Assembly: GCF_027596085.1 (NCBI RefSeq)
Contig: NC_072456.1
Coordinates: 16,444,744 to 16,508,743, forward strand
Source of the DNA: Anoplopoma fimbria
Lineage: Eukaryota; Chordata; Actinopteri; Perciformes; Anoplopomatidae
Length of the DNA: 64,000 bases
Direction: 5' to 3'
The position numbers and the translations under genes are program-made. Shown here piece by piece: positions 37,768 through 48,781 of this stretch. Under the pieces are notes generated by a model. That model was not told the origin of the DNA and did not search any database. It saw nothing but the letters and a program-made list of their open reading frames with translations. Within the stretch, counting starts at the first letter, position 1; every line of letters starts with the position of its first letter.

Positions 37768-40489
37768 CATCAGCAGACTGCTGAGTTCTTGAGACTATAA
37801 TCCTCTAATCCACCCATGTCTTTAATTAAAATGTGCTGTTAGTCTGATTTTCCACTGAGTTCATGAAATGAAATGCAATGACTTCAAAATGAAATAACTT
37901 AAATGACTCAGACTGTGTGGGATTGCCTTATCATTACTGATGAATAAATGATAAAACCATAAAGTCTGATCAAAGCCAACACAGACGTTTCGACCTTTAG
38001 CCTTTAGACTTGCTGCACTTTGACTAGCTGGGTGTTGTGTTTGTTGTTTTGCTTTACTTCAAACAGAATCTCATGTCATTAGCCTACAGTCCAACTGACT
38101 GACAGAGGTTACTGCTTTGCTTCTGAAACACTGTTGATATTATTTTTAATCTCAACCAATAATGTCATAACTTTGTAGCTGATCATATCTACAATCCCTC
38201 CAAACTACATGCACCACATATTTTTACTACAAGGGAAAGAAGTATAGCAGCTTTCTCTGAAAATCATCATACTTTTTACATTTTGAAAATTTGAAGAACA
38301 CAATACACATTATAGTTATAAATGTGTTGGATAATTTACTGACCTCTTTGTTCAGGTAAAGGTTGAGCTGAGGGTCAAGAAGTTCACTTGGACCCGTGAG
38401 AGAGACACGGAGAGCTAAACGAACTGCAGTAAAAAAAAAAAAAAAGTCTCAATGAATTGCTTTATAGTAATAATATGAAAACAAGCTTTGGCGGAATTTT
38501 CATTTTTGATCAGTAACATCTATTGAAATGGTTTCAGTTTACGTGTGCCAAAAAACCCCACGAACAACTGTTTTGAACGTTTAGATTCAAATAAATGTTG
38601 CAATCTGGGATATATTGGACTGACTGATATATTGGTGATATTAGTCATTAATCAAATATCAGATATAAACCAAAATATAATTTTGTCTCTGGTATGCTGG
38701 AGATTTTTCACTATTTCACCAGTTTTTTTAATCCAACTCTTCAGTAATTTGACCAGTAAGATTAATTCATTTATAAAGGTGAATAAAATAATCTTTACAT
38801 ACAACAAAGGAAACATACAAGATCAGTGCAATGGCGAAGATTTTTAGTGACCAATGATGGAGGGGTGTGCGCTGTGGTAAACCTTCCAATGGCTGACTAC
38901 ACACTCTGCTTCCCCCTGTCAAAAAAGATGCCATCTTGTGGTTAAAAATGGTGCACTGTCTGTCCCACCACCAAAGGTTTTACAGCTATAGTTAAGTGTT
39001 TGGACCCGTAGAGTGGAGTGTTAAAGTGCTTTTGATTCAGTTAATTTTTTTTTAAGTGTAGCTGTAATTTAATCACTGCTAGAGCTGATACGACTCACAT
39101 ACTGCCTTTCCCAGTCAACTAAAAGTTTTAAATTAGCTACAAGATATAGACAAACACTGGTGCAGAATGAGATTTTTAAATGCTAAATATTGCTGAAGTT
39201 TTTGCTCTGTACCCATCTGACACTAGAGCAAAGGGAAACAAACAACAAGACAATAGTTCAGGTCAACTTGTCTTCAGTTGACAGATAACATTTTTGTATT
39301 TCATCATGCCTTTAGTTGACAGATAACATTTTTGTATTTCATCATGCTGTTTTGAGTTGAGTGAGGAGGTGTGGTAAAGTCTTGCAACCTGTGATTTTCT
39401 TGTCCGAAACGAGATTTCTGAGAGAAGAAAGATGAGACGCAGTCAGAAACTTGGGAGGCCAAACAGAGCTCTCAGTGTCAGAGCTGCTTCTTCTTCTTCT
39501 GACATTTTTTTCTGTCATGTTGGTGTCATGTGTAGTCTGTAGGAGTGGTTGGTCCCCAGATGATCCGGAGGTGGCTCCTCTCCCGACCTAGATTCCCCCT
39601 GAGAACCTGAGACATTTTGTTTGGTGAAGGTTGAACGACAGAATACCACTGCAGCATCTCTAATCCTATTATTGTATGAGTTTTTGTTGTTCATTGAAAA
39701 CTGGCATGTTTGAAACATTAGAGATTTGAAATTTGAAACTTCCCCTGAGAAAAAAGCAACACATTCATAAGAAGAATATGGCAGTAAAGGTTCTTACAGG
39801 TAAAGTAAGTAGCTTTAAATACACAATAAATCCTATCATACAAATAAAAGTGGATATTTTAATGTACATTGCAGTTTCCAGAATTTTAGTACCATAAAAT
39901 TAACTTTTCCCACTTTTTTATATCCTAACTTGTGAGCTACCACCTAATTTTGTGCTCTCCATTTCTAAGAGCAACATCTTATAGAAGAGAGGTAATGATG
40001 ACCTGTCAGTCAAAGCTGTATTTGGCCATAGATAAGTGCATGCTTGGCATTAAATGGATGTGTTGATAATTGCCGTTATGCTCGCCTTCACAAAACACAA
40101 CTTATATATATCTATAAATTACAAATGGGTGTTTTCTATTCAACGCTTCATGGTCATCGTGGCACTTTTAGACAAGGATGTTTTCTTACATTATTGTCAA
40201 ACATGTCAAACAATGCAAATTACATTTAACTGTTCAATAACAATAATTGTACTGGTGTTATCATAGAAAGTTAGTGTGACACACAACGCTGTCAAATAAC
40301 TAACAAAATTTTAAAATGGATTTTTAATTCATTTACAGGTTAAAGTTAATTTGTTTTTTTAAATAAAAATGTAAATAGCTTACCAACAAATATGGTTCCA
40401 AGAAGCAATAAGAAAAGCAAGTTACCAATACCAACTATGGTCCACCTTTTGCACTGCAGAGCTCCAACACAGGCTGTATTCTGTGTCAT
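37511..40489 (-). CDS. unrecognised three-exon gene for a 90-aa single-pass membrane protein (candidate)
   Basis: I do not recognise this gene. Exons: 40384-40489, 38344-38423 and 37511-37597, with GT-AG borders; phase 1 then phase 0; stop at 37511-37513; 273 bases in total. The start context is CACCATGA. Residues 1-16 are polar with a K14-R15 pair. Residues 17-36 form one hydrophobic span rich in Leu and Gly. Residues 37-90 are a basic tail (RLALR, then GPSELLDPQLNLYLNKE, then GINNIGGKAGLFS and RIVGIKRL). The span could be a signal anchor. Intron 1 ends in a T-run and ACTGCAG. Intron 2 ends in a long pyrimidine tract and a GAGAAG tandem acceptor, so residue K63 may be optional. A TATA-like element sits upstream. 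It could still be a chance assembly of exons, since homology could not be tested. Confidence 0.5.
37709..37765. repeat. poly(C) followed by (CA)n
   Basis: About 19 C (37709-37727), then about 19 CA units, inside intron 2 of the candidate membrane-protein gene. Confidence 0.95.
39276..39347. repeat. tandem duplication, 38-bp period
   Basis: The 34-base block 39276-39309 is repeated exactly at 39314-39347. It lies inside intron 1 of the candidate membrane-protein gene. The perfect identity suggests a recent slip or duplication. Confidence 0.9.
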
Positions 40490-40532
40490 GGTGAGCCAAA
40501 AGGTAAATGCAGCATTGGAGAATGTGAAGAAA

Positions 40533-40539
40533 CTTTATA
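40533..40539 (-). promoter_or_regulatory. TATA-like element of the candidate membrane-protein gene
   Basis: The minus strand reads TTATAAAG, 44-50 bases before the ATG at 40489. This would allow a start site about 15-20 bases before the ATG. Confidence 0.4.
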
Positions 40540-40549
40540 ATGTCCCAGT

Positions 40550-43500
40550 TTTAAACAAAACACAGTGAACCAGACCTGGGATAATAAGTATCACATTTCA
40601 GCCAGGTTTTGTTTCTTCACAAAAGCTCTAACATTTGGGAGTGTTGGTCCCATGTGGGGAAAATACTCAAATACTATATAAAATATCTGTATTACTTTAT
40701 AAATAAATAAAAAAACTTTTCATGCAAATCAAGCCTAGCACATTGGTAGTTTTAACTCAAAACCTCAAAAATAAGATAGAAATGTAAAACAGAGTATAAG
40801 ATACAGTGATAATTATCACTGAAAAAAGAAAAACTGTTTATCTTCTTTAAAATTTGCAAAAAAAGTATTTTTCGCATGTAATGTTTTACATTCATCGAAC
40901 ATGTAGAAGAAAAATATAGTATGCAGAACAGTAAAGCATTAACATCAGCTCATATTCATGTCAATGATATGAAAGATGGCAATAACTTCATGCAGTAAAA
41001 TCTACACAGACTTTAAAATGTAGCAGTTTTATTGTCTTGAGTCCCAAATGATAAAAGCATTAAATCAGATATATCAGGAGCTGCTGATAGTGGTTGGGAG
41101 TTTGTAGAGTTTTGAAGAATGTATCCATGTGCTTTTGTAAACTGAGACATTGGAAATTCCTGAGAATGAGAACACCACACAATCTCTATTCACTATTCTT
41201 ACAAAATTTTGATATTTTTTGGGGCATTTTGCCTTTATTGGAAAGCTGACAGTACAGAGGCAGATAGGAAACAATCTGCCTCATAAGGGTATAATATTCA
41301 ACAACCATTGGGCTATCGGTGAGCCCCTAACTCTTATCTTTTAAAAAGTCATTACCTCTAAGTATTGAATTCTATATCTGTATATCTATGTTATCTCTGG
41401 GTAATGTCACGCATACATTACACTGACAGAGTACAGCTGAAACTGACAAACAGCTGAAGCTCATAAAATATTGCTGAGTAGTGAAGCAACGTAAGTGAAG
41501 ATTGTGGAAAGGTAATCAAACTGCAGGATTATACAACCCTTTCAGACACACAATTATTTGTTCATTTAGAAAACAATTTATGCCTACTGTTGGTGATGTA
41601 ATCTATAATATGATATAATATATGAATGAAATGAAATTGAGCTCTGACTTGTATGAAGTGGAGAGTCTGAGAGAGAATTACTGCTGATAATGTGATGGAT
41701 AGAATTTAGAACTTAGAACTGAGAACTTAGAACTCTTTGTATCATGATGGTAGCGGCTCAAGATAATCTCAGTGAGCTGTAGAGCAGTCATTTCACAGAT
41801 CGCTGAGGTTTGAACACATTGACACATTGAGGAGCAATATACCCGTTGCTCTCGCAAAATTACTCTGAAACGTTATTGATGGAACTTTTTGAGGACCAAC
41901 TTTTTTTGGTGGTAAGTACCTTGTTTGCCTAAATGTAGGCTACTCTAAGACATTGCTTTTTTGAGAAATCTCTCACTCTTTACGGATTGTCTGTTTTCAC
42001 CCGGGTATATATATACACTGAAGCTATTTGGCTGTTTACACCCAGCCAAATTGAACATGCCACTTAATTAAGCAGTAGTTAGCTAGATTTAGGAATAATA
42101 TTCATAGTAATAGTAAAAGTAAAAGTAGTAGAAAAAAGCGCAACAAAGGATACTAATAGAGTAATGTTAGGTTCTAGTGGCTGAATCGATCAAACTTGTT
42201 TTCTACTTGGCACGGTTTAGGAAAAAAATACATAGCCTTCAATGGGCTAGATATACACAAACAGTATCTAATGTGTGCCCTGGTCAGGTGCATCTAGCAT
42301 TGGTGGCTACCTATACCAGGGTGCTTGTCTCCATGCTAAATACACCCGGGCTGTAAATAGCAACATTGGCTCTTCTGCCTGGGGCAAATAGTATTGTTGG
42401 AGTGATGGTGATTGATGCAACAGATCATATTTACTGCTCTCCCTCACTTTACCTTACATACTGTATGTATGGAATGGTAAAACAAGGGAGAGCTTGGAAT
42501 TATTATGTTCTTCCACAAGAGGGCACTTTAGTAGCCTATAAGAGGAATTATGAAGAGAGTCTATTCCTGGAAACTTTGTGATAATTTGAAAGTCTGCCAA
42601 TTTGTTCCAAATGCATCATTTTAGTTTGCTTTTAAATTAAGCTACAGTTAGGATAACAGCTGTTCTTTTGACGATATATATTGCTCTAGTGGATTCAGTT
42701 TAATTTTATTAGATTATTTACTGTGTTGTAAGTCCTATGAGAACTTAATGTGGTACTTTGTATGGTGATACATTCTTTCTGGTATGAGGGACAATGTTAC
42801 TGACTTGACAGCTAGCGTTTAGTTACTGTACTTTTTCATTTTTGTTTTTTGGTCTAACTCAAGATTATGAAATCCCTTTTTGATTTGTAATCACTATCAA
42901 TGTGTTGTCCAATACTGTTTTGACAGTTTCACAATTGCTCCCAGTAAAATTTTTTACTGCTTCAATAATTTCTTAAATGTGGTATATTCTTTTTGTATAT
43001 GTTAAACCTTTGATTAGGCATTGTGCGGGTTAAGCCCCCTCACAAGTAATGAAAGTAAATTGGGCTGTTAAAGTAAACTGCAAGAAATAGGCTATATAGT
43101 AAAATGTATTTTTACTTATCCCTTTAAATTACTGATGCTCCAGAATAGTCTGCCCAACCTTTTCAGTAGTAAAAGTTTATGCAGACTTTTTCCCACTAGG
43201 TGGCAGTGTCTTCCTACTTAGAATGATATTTTTAACTATCTTATATTTCACAAACCATACCAGCTCCCTAGTACTGCCTCCAAAGAAGCATTATGTACTG
43301 CATGCTAGTAAATGCATTACCAATACCACAGTGCACCATAAGACTCAATGTATGTGAGAGAAGAAAAAAAATAGGAACTTACTATCAATACAAAACAAGC
43401 TCCTTTGGGAGAAGCAATGATGTATAAGAGTACATTTGATGTGCTCTCAGTGTCTGTGTATGTGTGTGGACACCACAAAGCCATCTGTTAAAGCTTTGGG

Positions 43501-43590
43501 ACATGGGTTAGCTGGTTGAAATGTTGATTTGTGTACTGGTCGTTGGAACTTATTCAAACCACGCAGAGGTCACTGAAATTCCCTTCAAAA
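40550..43590. other. AT-rich intergenic sequence, no gene seen
   Basis: No splice-consistent frame. It contains a fragment of a common fish repeat at about 41210-41327 and a short AGAACTTAGAACT duplication near 41705-41733. Confidence 0.5.
41210..41327 (+). repeat. internally deleted common fish repeat
   Basis: Starts TTTTGGGGCATTTTGCCTTT and ends GGGCTATCGGTGAGCCCC. These are the two ends of a widespread fish interspersed repeat, with most of the middle missing. Confidence 0.55.
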
Positions 43591-43923
43591 AATGGTTCTC
43601 AATTAGCAGTCGCCCTTGAGCGTCAGTCACACGTCAGCAGGATGACACAGTGGAAGCTGCGGCTGCTTGGGGAAACTTCAGGCATGCAAAGGGCTGGAAA
43701 ATGAATGACAGTGGCGGATTTGCACTTGTGCACTTGCTGGCGGTGCTGCTCTAAATTCTGGGATCTTTGACAAGATCCTCTGACATCCGATGCACTTTGC
43801 TCCCACTGAGTCTGAGAACAGTCACCTCACCATGCAGTAGGGCCCTGTGCTTGACAGACCCACTCAACTTGGAGAATGACGCTGGTAGAGGCTTCACAGA
43901 CACAAACACACTGGAAACCCCCC
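43591..43923. other. non-repetitive sequence, no gene seen
   Basis: A higher-GC, non-repetitive stretch between repeats, with no open frame that could be an exon. Possible regulatory DNA. Confidence 0.3.
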
Positions 43924-44262
43924 CAGTGCTGGAAAGTACTTACTATAGGTATGTACGATACTTTACTTAAGTACTGTACTTCCATTTAATGCTACTTTAA
44001 ACTTCCATTCCACTCCATTATACTGACAACTGTTAGTTTGTAGATTAAGATTTGATAAAGAAAATGTTTGATGAAACCACCCATTAATATAGAAAGTAGT
44101 TTGAAAAGCCTAAATCAGTCACAACATTAATGTGCTGCTTCACACAAGGACATTTTACTTTTTATTCTTTACGGACGGGACTTTGACATGCATTGGAGTT
44201 TTTATAGTATTGTATTGCTACTTTTACTTGAATGTAATATCCGAATACTTTTTCCACCACTG
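43924..44262 (+). mobile_element. non-autonomous element with CAGTG-TGGAAA inverted termini
   Basis: The left end CAGTGCTGGAAAGT pairs with the right end TTTTTCCACCACTG. The body has the AGTAC/CTTTACTTAAGTAC composition also seen (reversed) at 10140-10459. There is no coding content. No clear target-site duplication is visible. Confidence 0.65.
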
Positions 44263-45990
44263 ACAGTTACTGACAAAGAGCTGACCAGATGAATCCATTA
44301 AAAGTGATTACATCAAGTCAGTCCATTTCACATATTCACATATTAAATTAGGTGCTTAAACAAGCTAACAATCAAATTGCACATCATTGTGAATGTGTGT
44401 TACAAGGTGCTGCCATCAACTGTTGAGGATCTTTAAAAACGTGAAATTTCAATCAAGGGACTGTAAGTTTCTCTGTGGGTTCACAAAATTCAACCTCACT
44501 TGGTTTTCTGAAACATATTTGAAACCCATTAGATTACCTCAAAAGTGTTTAAATATATTCCATTTTGTTTTTATGTTTTTTAGCATTTTCATTTTTCTCC
44601 CGTTTGTGTTGCTTCAGTAAAAGAGACCCATGCTCCTGTAAAAGTACACTCTCTCATCTTTTTTAACTCTTGTTGTTTTAAACCATTTTTTTAGCATTAA
44701 AGATTGCTGTTTAATTGACATGATAAATCACACTATTGATCAGTTTTTTTCTTATCTAATACAAAATGTGACTAAGGAATGAAAATGTGATTTTTCAGAT
44801 TCTTTTGAATTCATAACATATATTCATTAAGTGTAATCAAAAAATTTGAATCAATTAGAGTTTCTGAACACCACTGGTTTCTCCGCTGTGAAATATACTG
44901 GTTGCCTGAGGCAGTTCATATAAGACACACACACACAAACACACACACGTAAAGTTTGGAAACAGCTATTGTTCTGTTTAGATACGCATTGAGTCAGAGG
45001 TCACTGGGTTACAAGTTAACTCGTAGGTGCAGAGACTCACAGCCCTCTGGAGCACTGTTAACCAAAAAGAGAGAATAAAATAGAAAACACAAGTGTCCTC
45101 CAGGAGCCCTGCTTCTCCTCTCGCCAACCTTTCTACAGGGCTGAGACATTTACAAAGCCAAACAAACAGTCCACTGTAAGCAACTTTTCCAGCCCAGTGG
45201 GCCTGGACACAGAGGACTTGTCCTCAGAGAGAGACTAGGGATGGGGGGGCACGGCACAGATGGTAACACCTTGAATACGTCAGGCTAAAACCACAATGCA
45301 TGACAGGTCAGAGGTCACCAGAGTCGACAAGCTCCACAGACCCGAGTAGAAGATGATGCGAGGTAATTAAGCTGGAATGGGCCTGTAAGATCTCTCTTGA
45401 CTGGCAAAGAACAGCAAAACACAACAAAAATGCAGAGGGAATTTATCAAAATTAGAGGAAAATCTAATCACAAATGTCAGTAGATAATTGTACAGATTTA
45501 CTGGATTTCAGTTATAATTAATTGACTTGTGTGTACTCTCGTTCGGGGCTTTGGAAGTATTTACTTTGTGAATCCTTCTCTGTAATAATAGGAAATTAAA
45601 TAATATACCAGGATGTATTCCAAACTTCATAGTTGGCAGCGTCACATCAGTTGTATAACTGAGAAACATTCTTTCTGTTTCCACTAGACCTCTGAAGTAA
45701 AAGTCATCTCTGGTCATCATTCAGGGAACAAGACTTATAGGTAACACTTACACCACATCTAAAAAATGCCAACAGCTTCTGCCTTTTATTTTGTAATGAA
45801 CTGACATTGTGCAGCTATTACACATTACCATGAGACAACAATGGAGACGTCTTGTTGTCGAGGTAACGGCCTTATTTGAAACTGAATGTATATTTCAGTT
45901 TGCCGTCCCAACATTTAAAAAGCATAAAGCGTTAGAGGACCTTCAGCTGTGTGGCAGAGTTTTATGATGCAAATTTCTCTGACAAAAAGG
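44263..45990. other. no gene seen
   Basis: Mixed AT-rich and moderate-GC sequence, with a short CA stretch near 44929-44947. No supported feature. Confidence 0.5.
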
Positions 45991-48710
45991 CCAGGTTTTC
46001 AAATGCAGACCTTGGCTGCATTAATCGAATTATCTCTTCTGAACTGCAGGCAGGGCGCCACATAAAGAAAGGCGTCCGTGAGAAATAAGGAAAAAGTGGT
46101 CCCCATGGCCAGCCTTCCCTTTGGTTACAAAAATATTTGGACAGTCATTTCGTGTTTTCAGAGGCAAACAGCGGCTGAAATAATTCCATGAAATGCTATG
46201 AAATGTATGCGCTGAGGCAGACGGAAGAAAGTGCTGAAGTCTTCAGCTGCCCAGTTTACCACATCCCACAGAGAGTGAGAAGGAAGTAGAAAATACTTGT
46301 AGCAACACTGCTAATTCACCAATTACTACCACTAATTGTTGCCTCCTGAGGAGAGGTTAAGGAGACGAGTCAGTGCCTCCCTGGGTGCTGCTGACTGGCT
46401 CTCTGCCAAAATGTCATCCATCCTGGAGCCTAATCGAGTTATCATATCAACAAATCTCCCATCAGGGGCCCCGCGGCTGACACTCCAAAAAGACACCCGG
46501 AGGGGGACAACAAATTTCTAGCAGCAGGACACTGGGGGAAGGAGCCAGCCTGCCAGGCGGCCATGAAAGCTACCTGCAGCTCATGGGCAAGCTCCCCTCT
46601 GGGATGACACTCAAATTGGACACTACAACTCCAGCCCTGCAGCCATGGACATTCCCTGGAAGTAAGCATGAGAACTGGGGGACGTAGACGGCAAATTATC
46701 TAGTGCTGCACACAATAGTCAAGCGGGAACACAATGTGGCATCTTGCAGAGTTTGGAGGGGAGAGCAGTGACTGCGGACCCCCTGTGGTGGTTTTGAGGG
46801 GACGGGGGGTCAGGGTTTAAGAGGCACGCTGGCCTCGCCTAGGGAGAGGGTTAATGTACTGTTAATCTGAGGTCAGAGATGCCTCTTCACACTCATACAT
46901 CACCACTGACAGCACCAATCAGTGATGACTACCGGCGTGAATCCTCAGTCATAAACCCTGCACATTGGTGCCGTAGCTAAATGACTCTCTGTGTCCAGAA
47001 AAGAGCACTTTCTCTGTTATGCAGCTTCCCTCCGCATCCGGTGGAGCCATTCAAGTGTGTTAACAACTAATAAAACCATCAGGTAAATCTGAACTGCTGG
47101 GTAAAAGAAAACCTTGAATGAAAGTGATCATAGTTAAGCTGTTATACAGCTTTTCAAAATTCTAGCAGCAACACAATGTGCCATAATAGTTTAAAATGGT
47201 CCCATGTTAAATGGATGACTGTTTTGTTGTATTTTCATGAATAGCATTTTTTCCCATCCTGAGTTAAAAAGATAAATCCATCCATCCATCTATTAGCAAT
47301 ACCCTCTTATCCTTTGGAGGTCCCAGCTGACAAATAGGTATATAAACAGGCAAATTGATATATGAACATAACTAACAGCCTACACAAATACATGGCCAGT
47401 GAATGGCTGTTGTTTAACACTGTATAGGGGTTGCACTGCAGATTACATTTTCTGACGGTGCATTAAGGCATGAGAGCAAGCATTCCCTGGATGCACAGGG
47501 GTGTCAAGATAAGGCGATAAGGAGATCTGGCTCAGCACAGATTCAAATGTTTGACATGCTCTTTCACCGTCCAGTTGTCTTTAAAAGCTCACTTACTTAC
47601 ACATCCACATAGCCACATAGTCACCTGCACACACACACACACACACATAGATGCATACACCACCTTATGACTCATACCCGCATCATTAACGGTGATAGCT
47701 GAGATGTCATCAAAAAGGTTTTGTTTTGAGTTTGTGATAAGATTTTAATCCTGCTGGAGTGCTGAGACCTGGACTTGTAATCTGCAGAGAGGAGCCTCTG
47801 ACTTGCCTTGCTCATTATTCCCTCTCATGGACCCATTAATCGAATTAGCTATTCATCGAAAAGTGGAGAGCGCACTGAATTAGTCTCTCCGCTCTGCTAC
47901 CTCTCAATCTTAAGAGTCTCCTTAGTAGTGTGTTGACTGGTTTCCATTGTATGTAGCTGTGTATCCGTGGGCCTGTGAGAGTGGAAGGGGGAGACAGGGC
48001 AGGGCAGGTATGGAGCAGCCCACAGGGGGGCTAACCTTTGCCCCTGTTCTGGAGAGGGACTCGGGTCTATCCAGAAACACAATACTTCCAGCATACAGCC
48101 CTTGGTGGCTGCCTGCTGCTACCCACAATGAAGCCCATTGCCGGGGTCTCTCTGGGCAGAAAGGCCCCCCGGAGCGCTGACTGCCATCCGGAGGTCTTTC
48201 ACCGCTTTCTCCCCTCTCTACCTCCGGCCCTCGCCTAGAAAGAGAAGGAAAAACTCAATAACAGAGAAGATACAAGGGGAACAATGGTCTTTAGAGGGCA
48301 TCTTAACCCGCAACAAACAGTGTCAACATCTGTGGGGAGTAGATAGATAGATAGACACTGTGTCCTCCACGGACAGAAAGGACCCTTTCCTTGTGGGCAG
48401 TCACACTGAAAAGGCTACAGTGTTGTTTTGTTGTGTATGAGAGGGATTTGGTCCCCGTCTCCTTTCAGCTGCAGTTGAACCGCACTGTGGTGCCGGTGAA
48501 GCGATTTTGTCTCGCTGGAGAGCCGGAGCAAAAGATGAAGCAAAGCCTCGAGAGTAGGGCCTTTCTTCCCATGGCCCACTCTTTTAGTAGGGTGAAAAAG
48601 ATTATTGTCGTACAACATCGAGCAAAAAAACGCATCAAAGTCGGCGGGAAGTGTGGCCCGGTTTAGGGAGCGAAGGGTTGATGTTATGAGGAGGGGATGA
48701 ACACGGACAC
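45991..48710. other. non-coding, possibly regulatory; homeodomain-type sites
   Basis: Mostly non-repetitive, moderate GC. It contains exact TAATCGAATTA sites at 46022-46032 and 47837-47847, a near match TAATCGAGTTA at 46431-46441, a short CCATC repeat at about 47276-47330, (CA)n near 47630-47647 and (GATA)n near 48341-48353. No exon with convincing coding character. Confidence 0.35.
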
Positions 48711-48714
48711 ATAT

Positions 48715-48716
48715 GG

Positions 48717-48778
<62 letters not shown>
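48715..48778. repeat. (TG)n microsatellite
   Basis: About 30 TG units with one CG interruption. It creates spurious open frames of alternating Cys/Val and His/Thr on the two strands. Confidence 0.95.

Positions 48779-48781
<3 letters not shown>

Noticed and set aside
48391..48666. 91-aa plus-strand frame
   Set aside because: No known motif or splice signals, and the region is otherwise non-coding. I could not support it as a gene.
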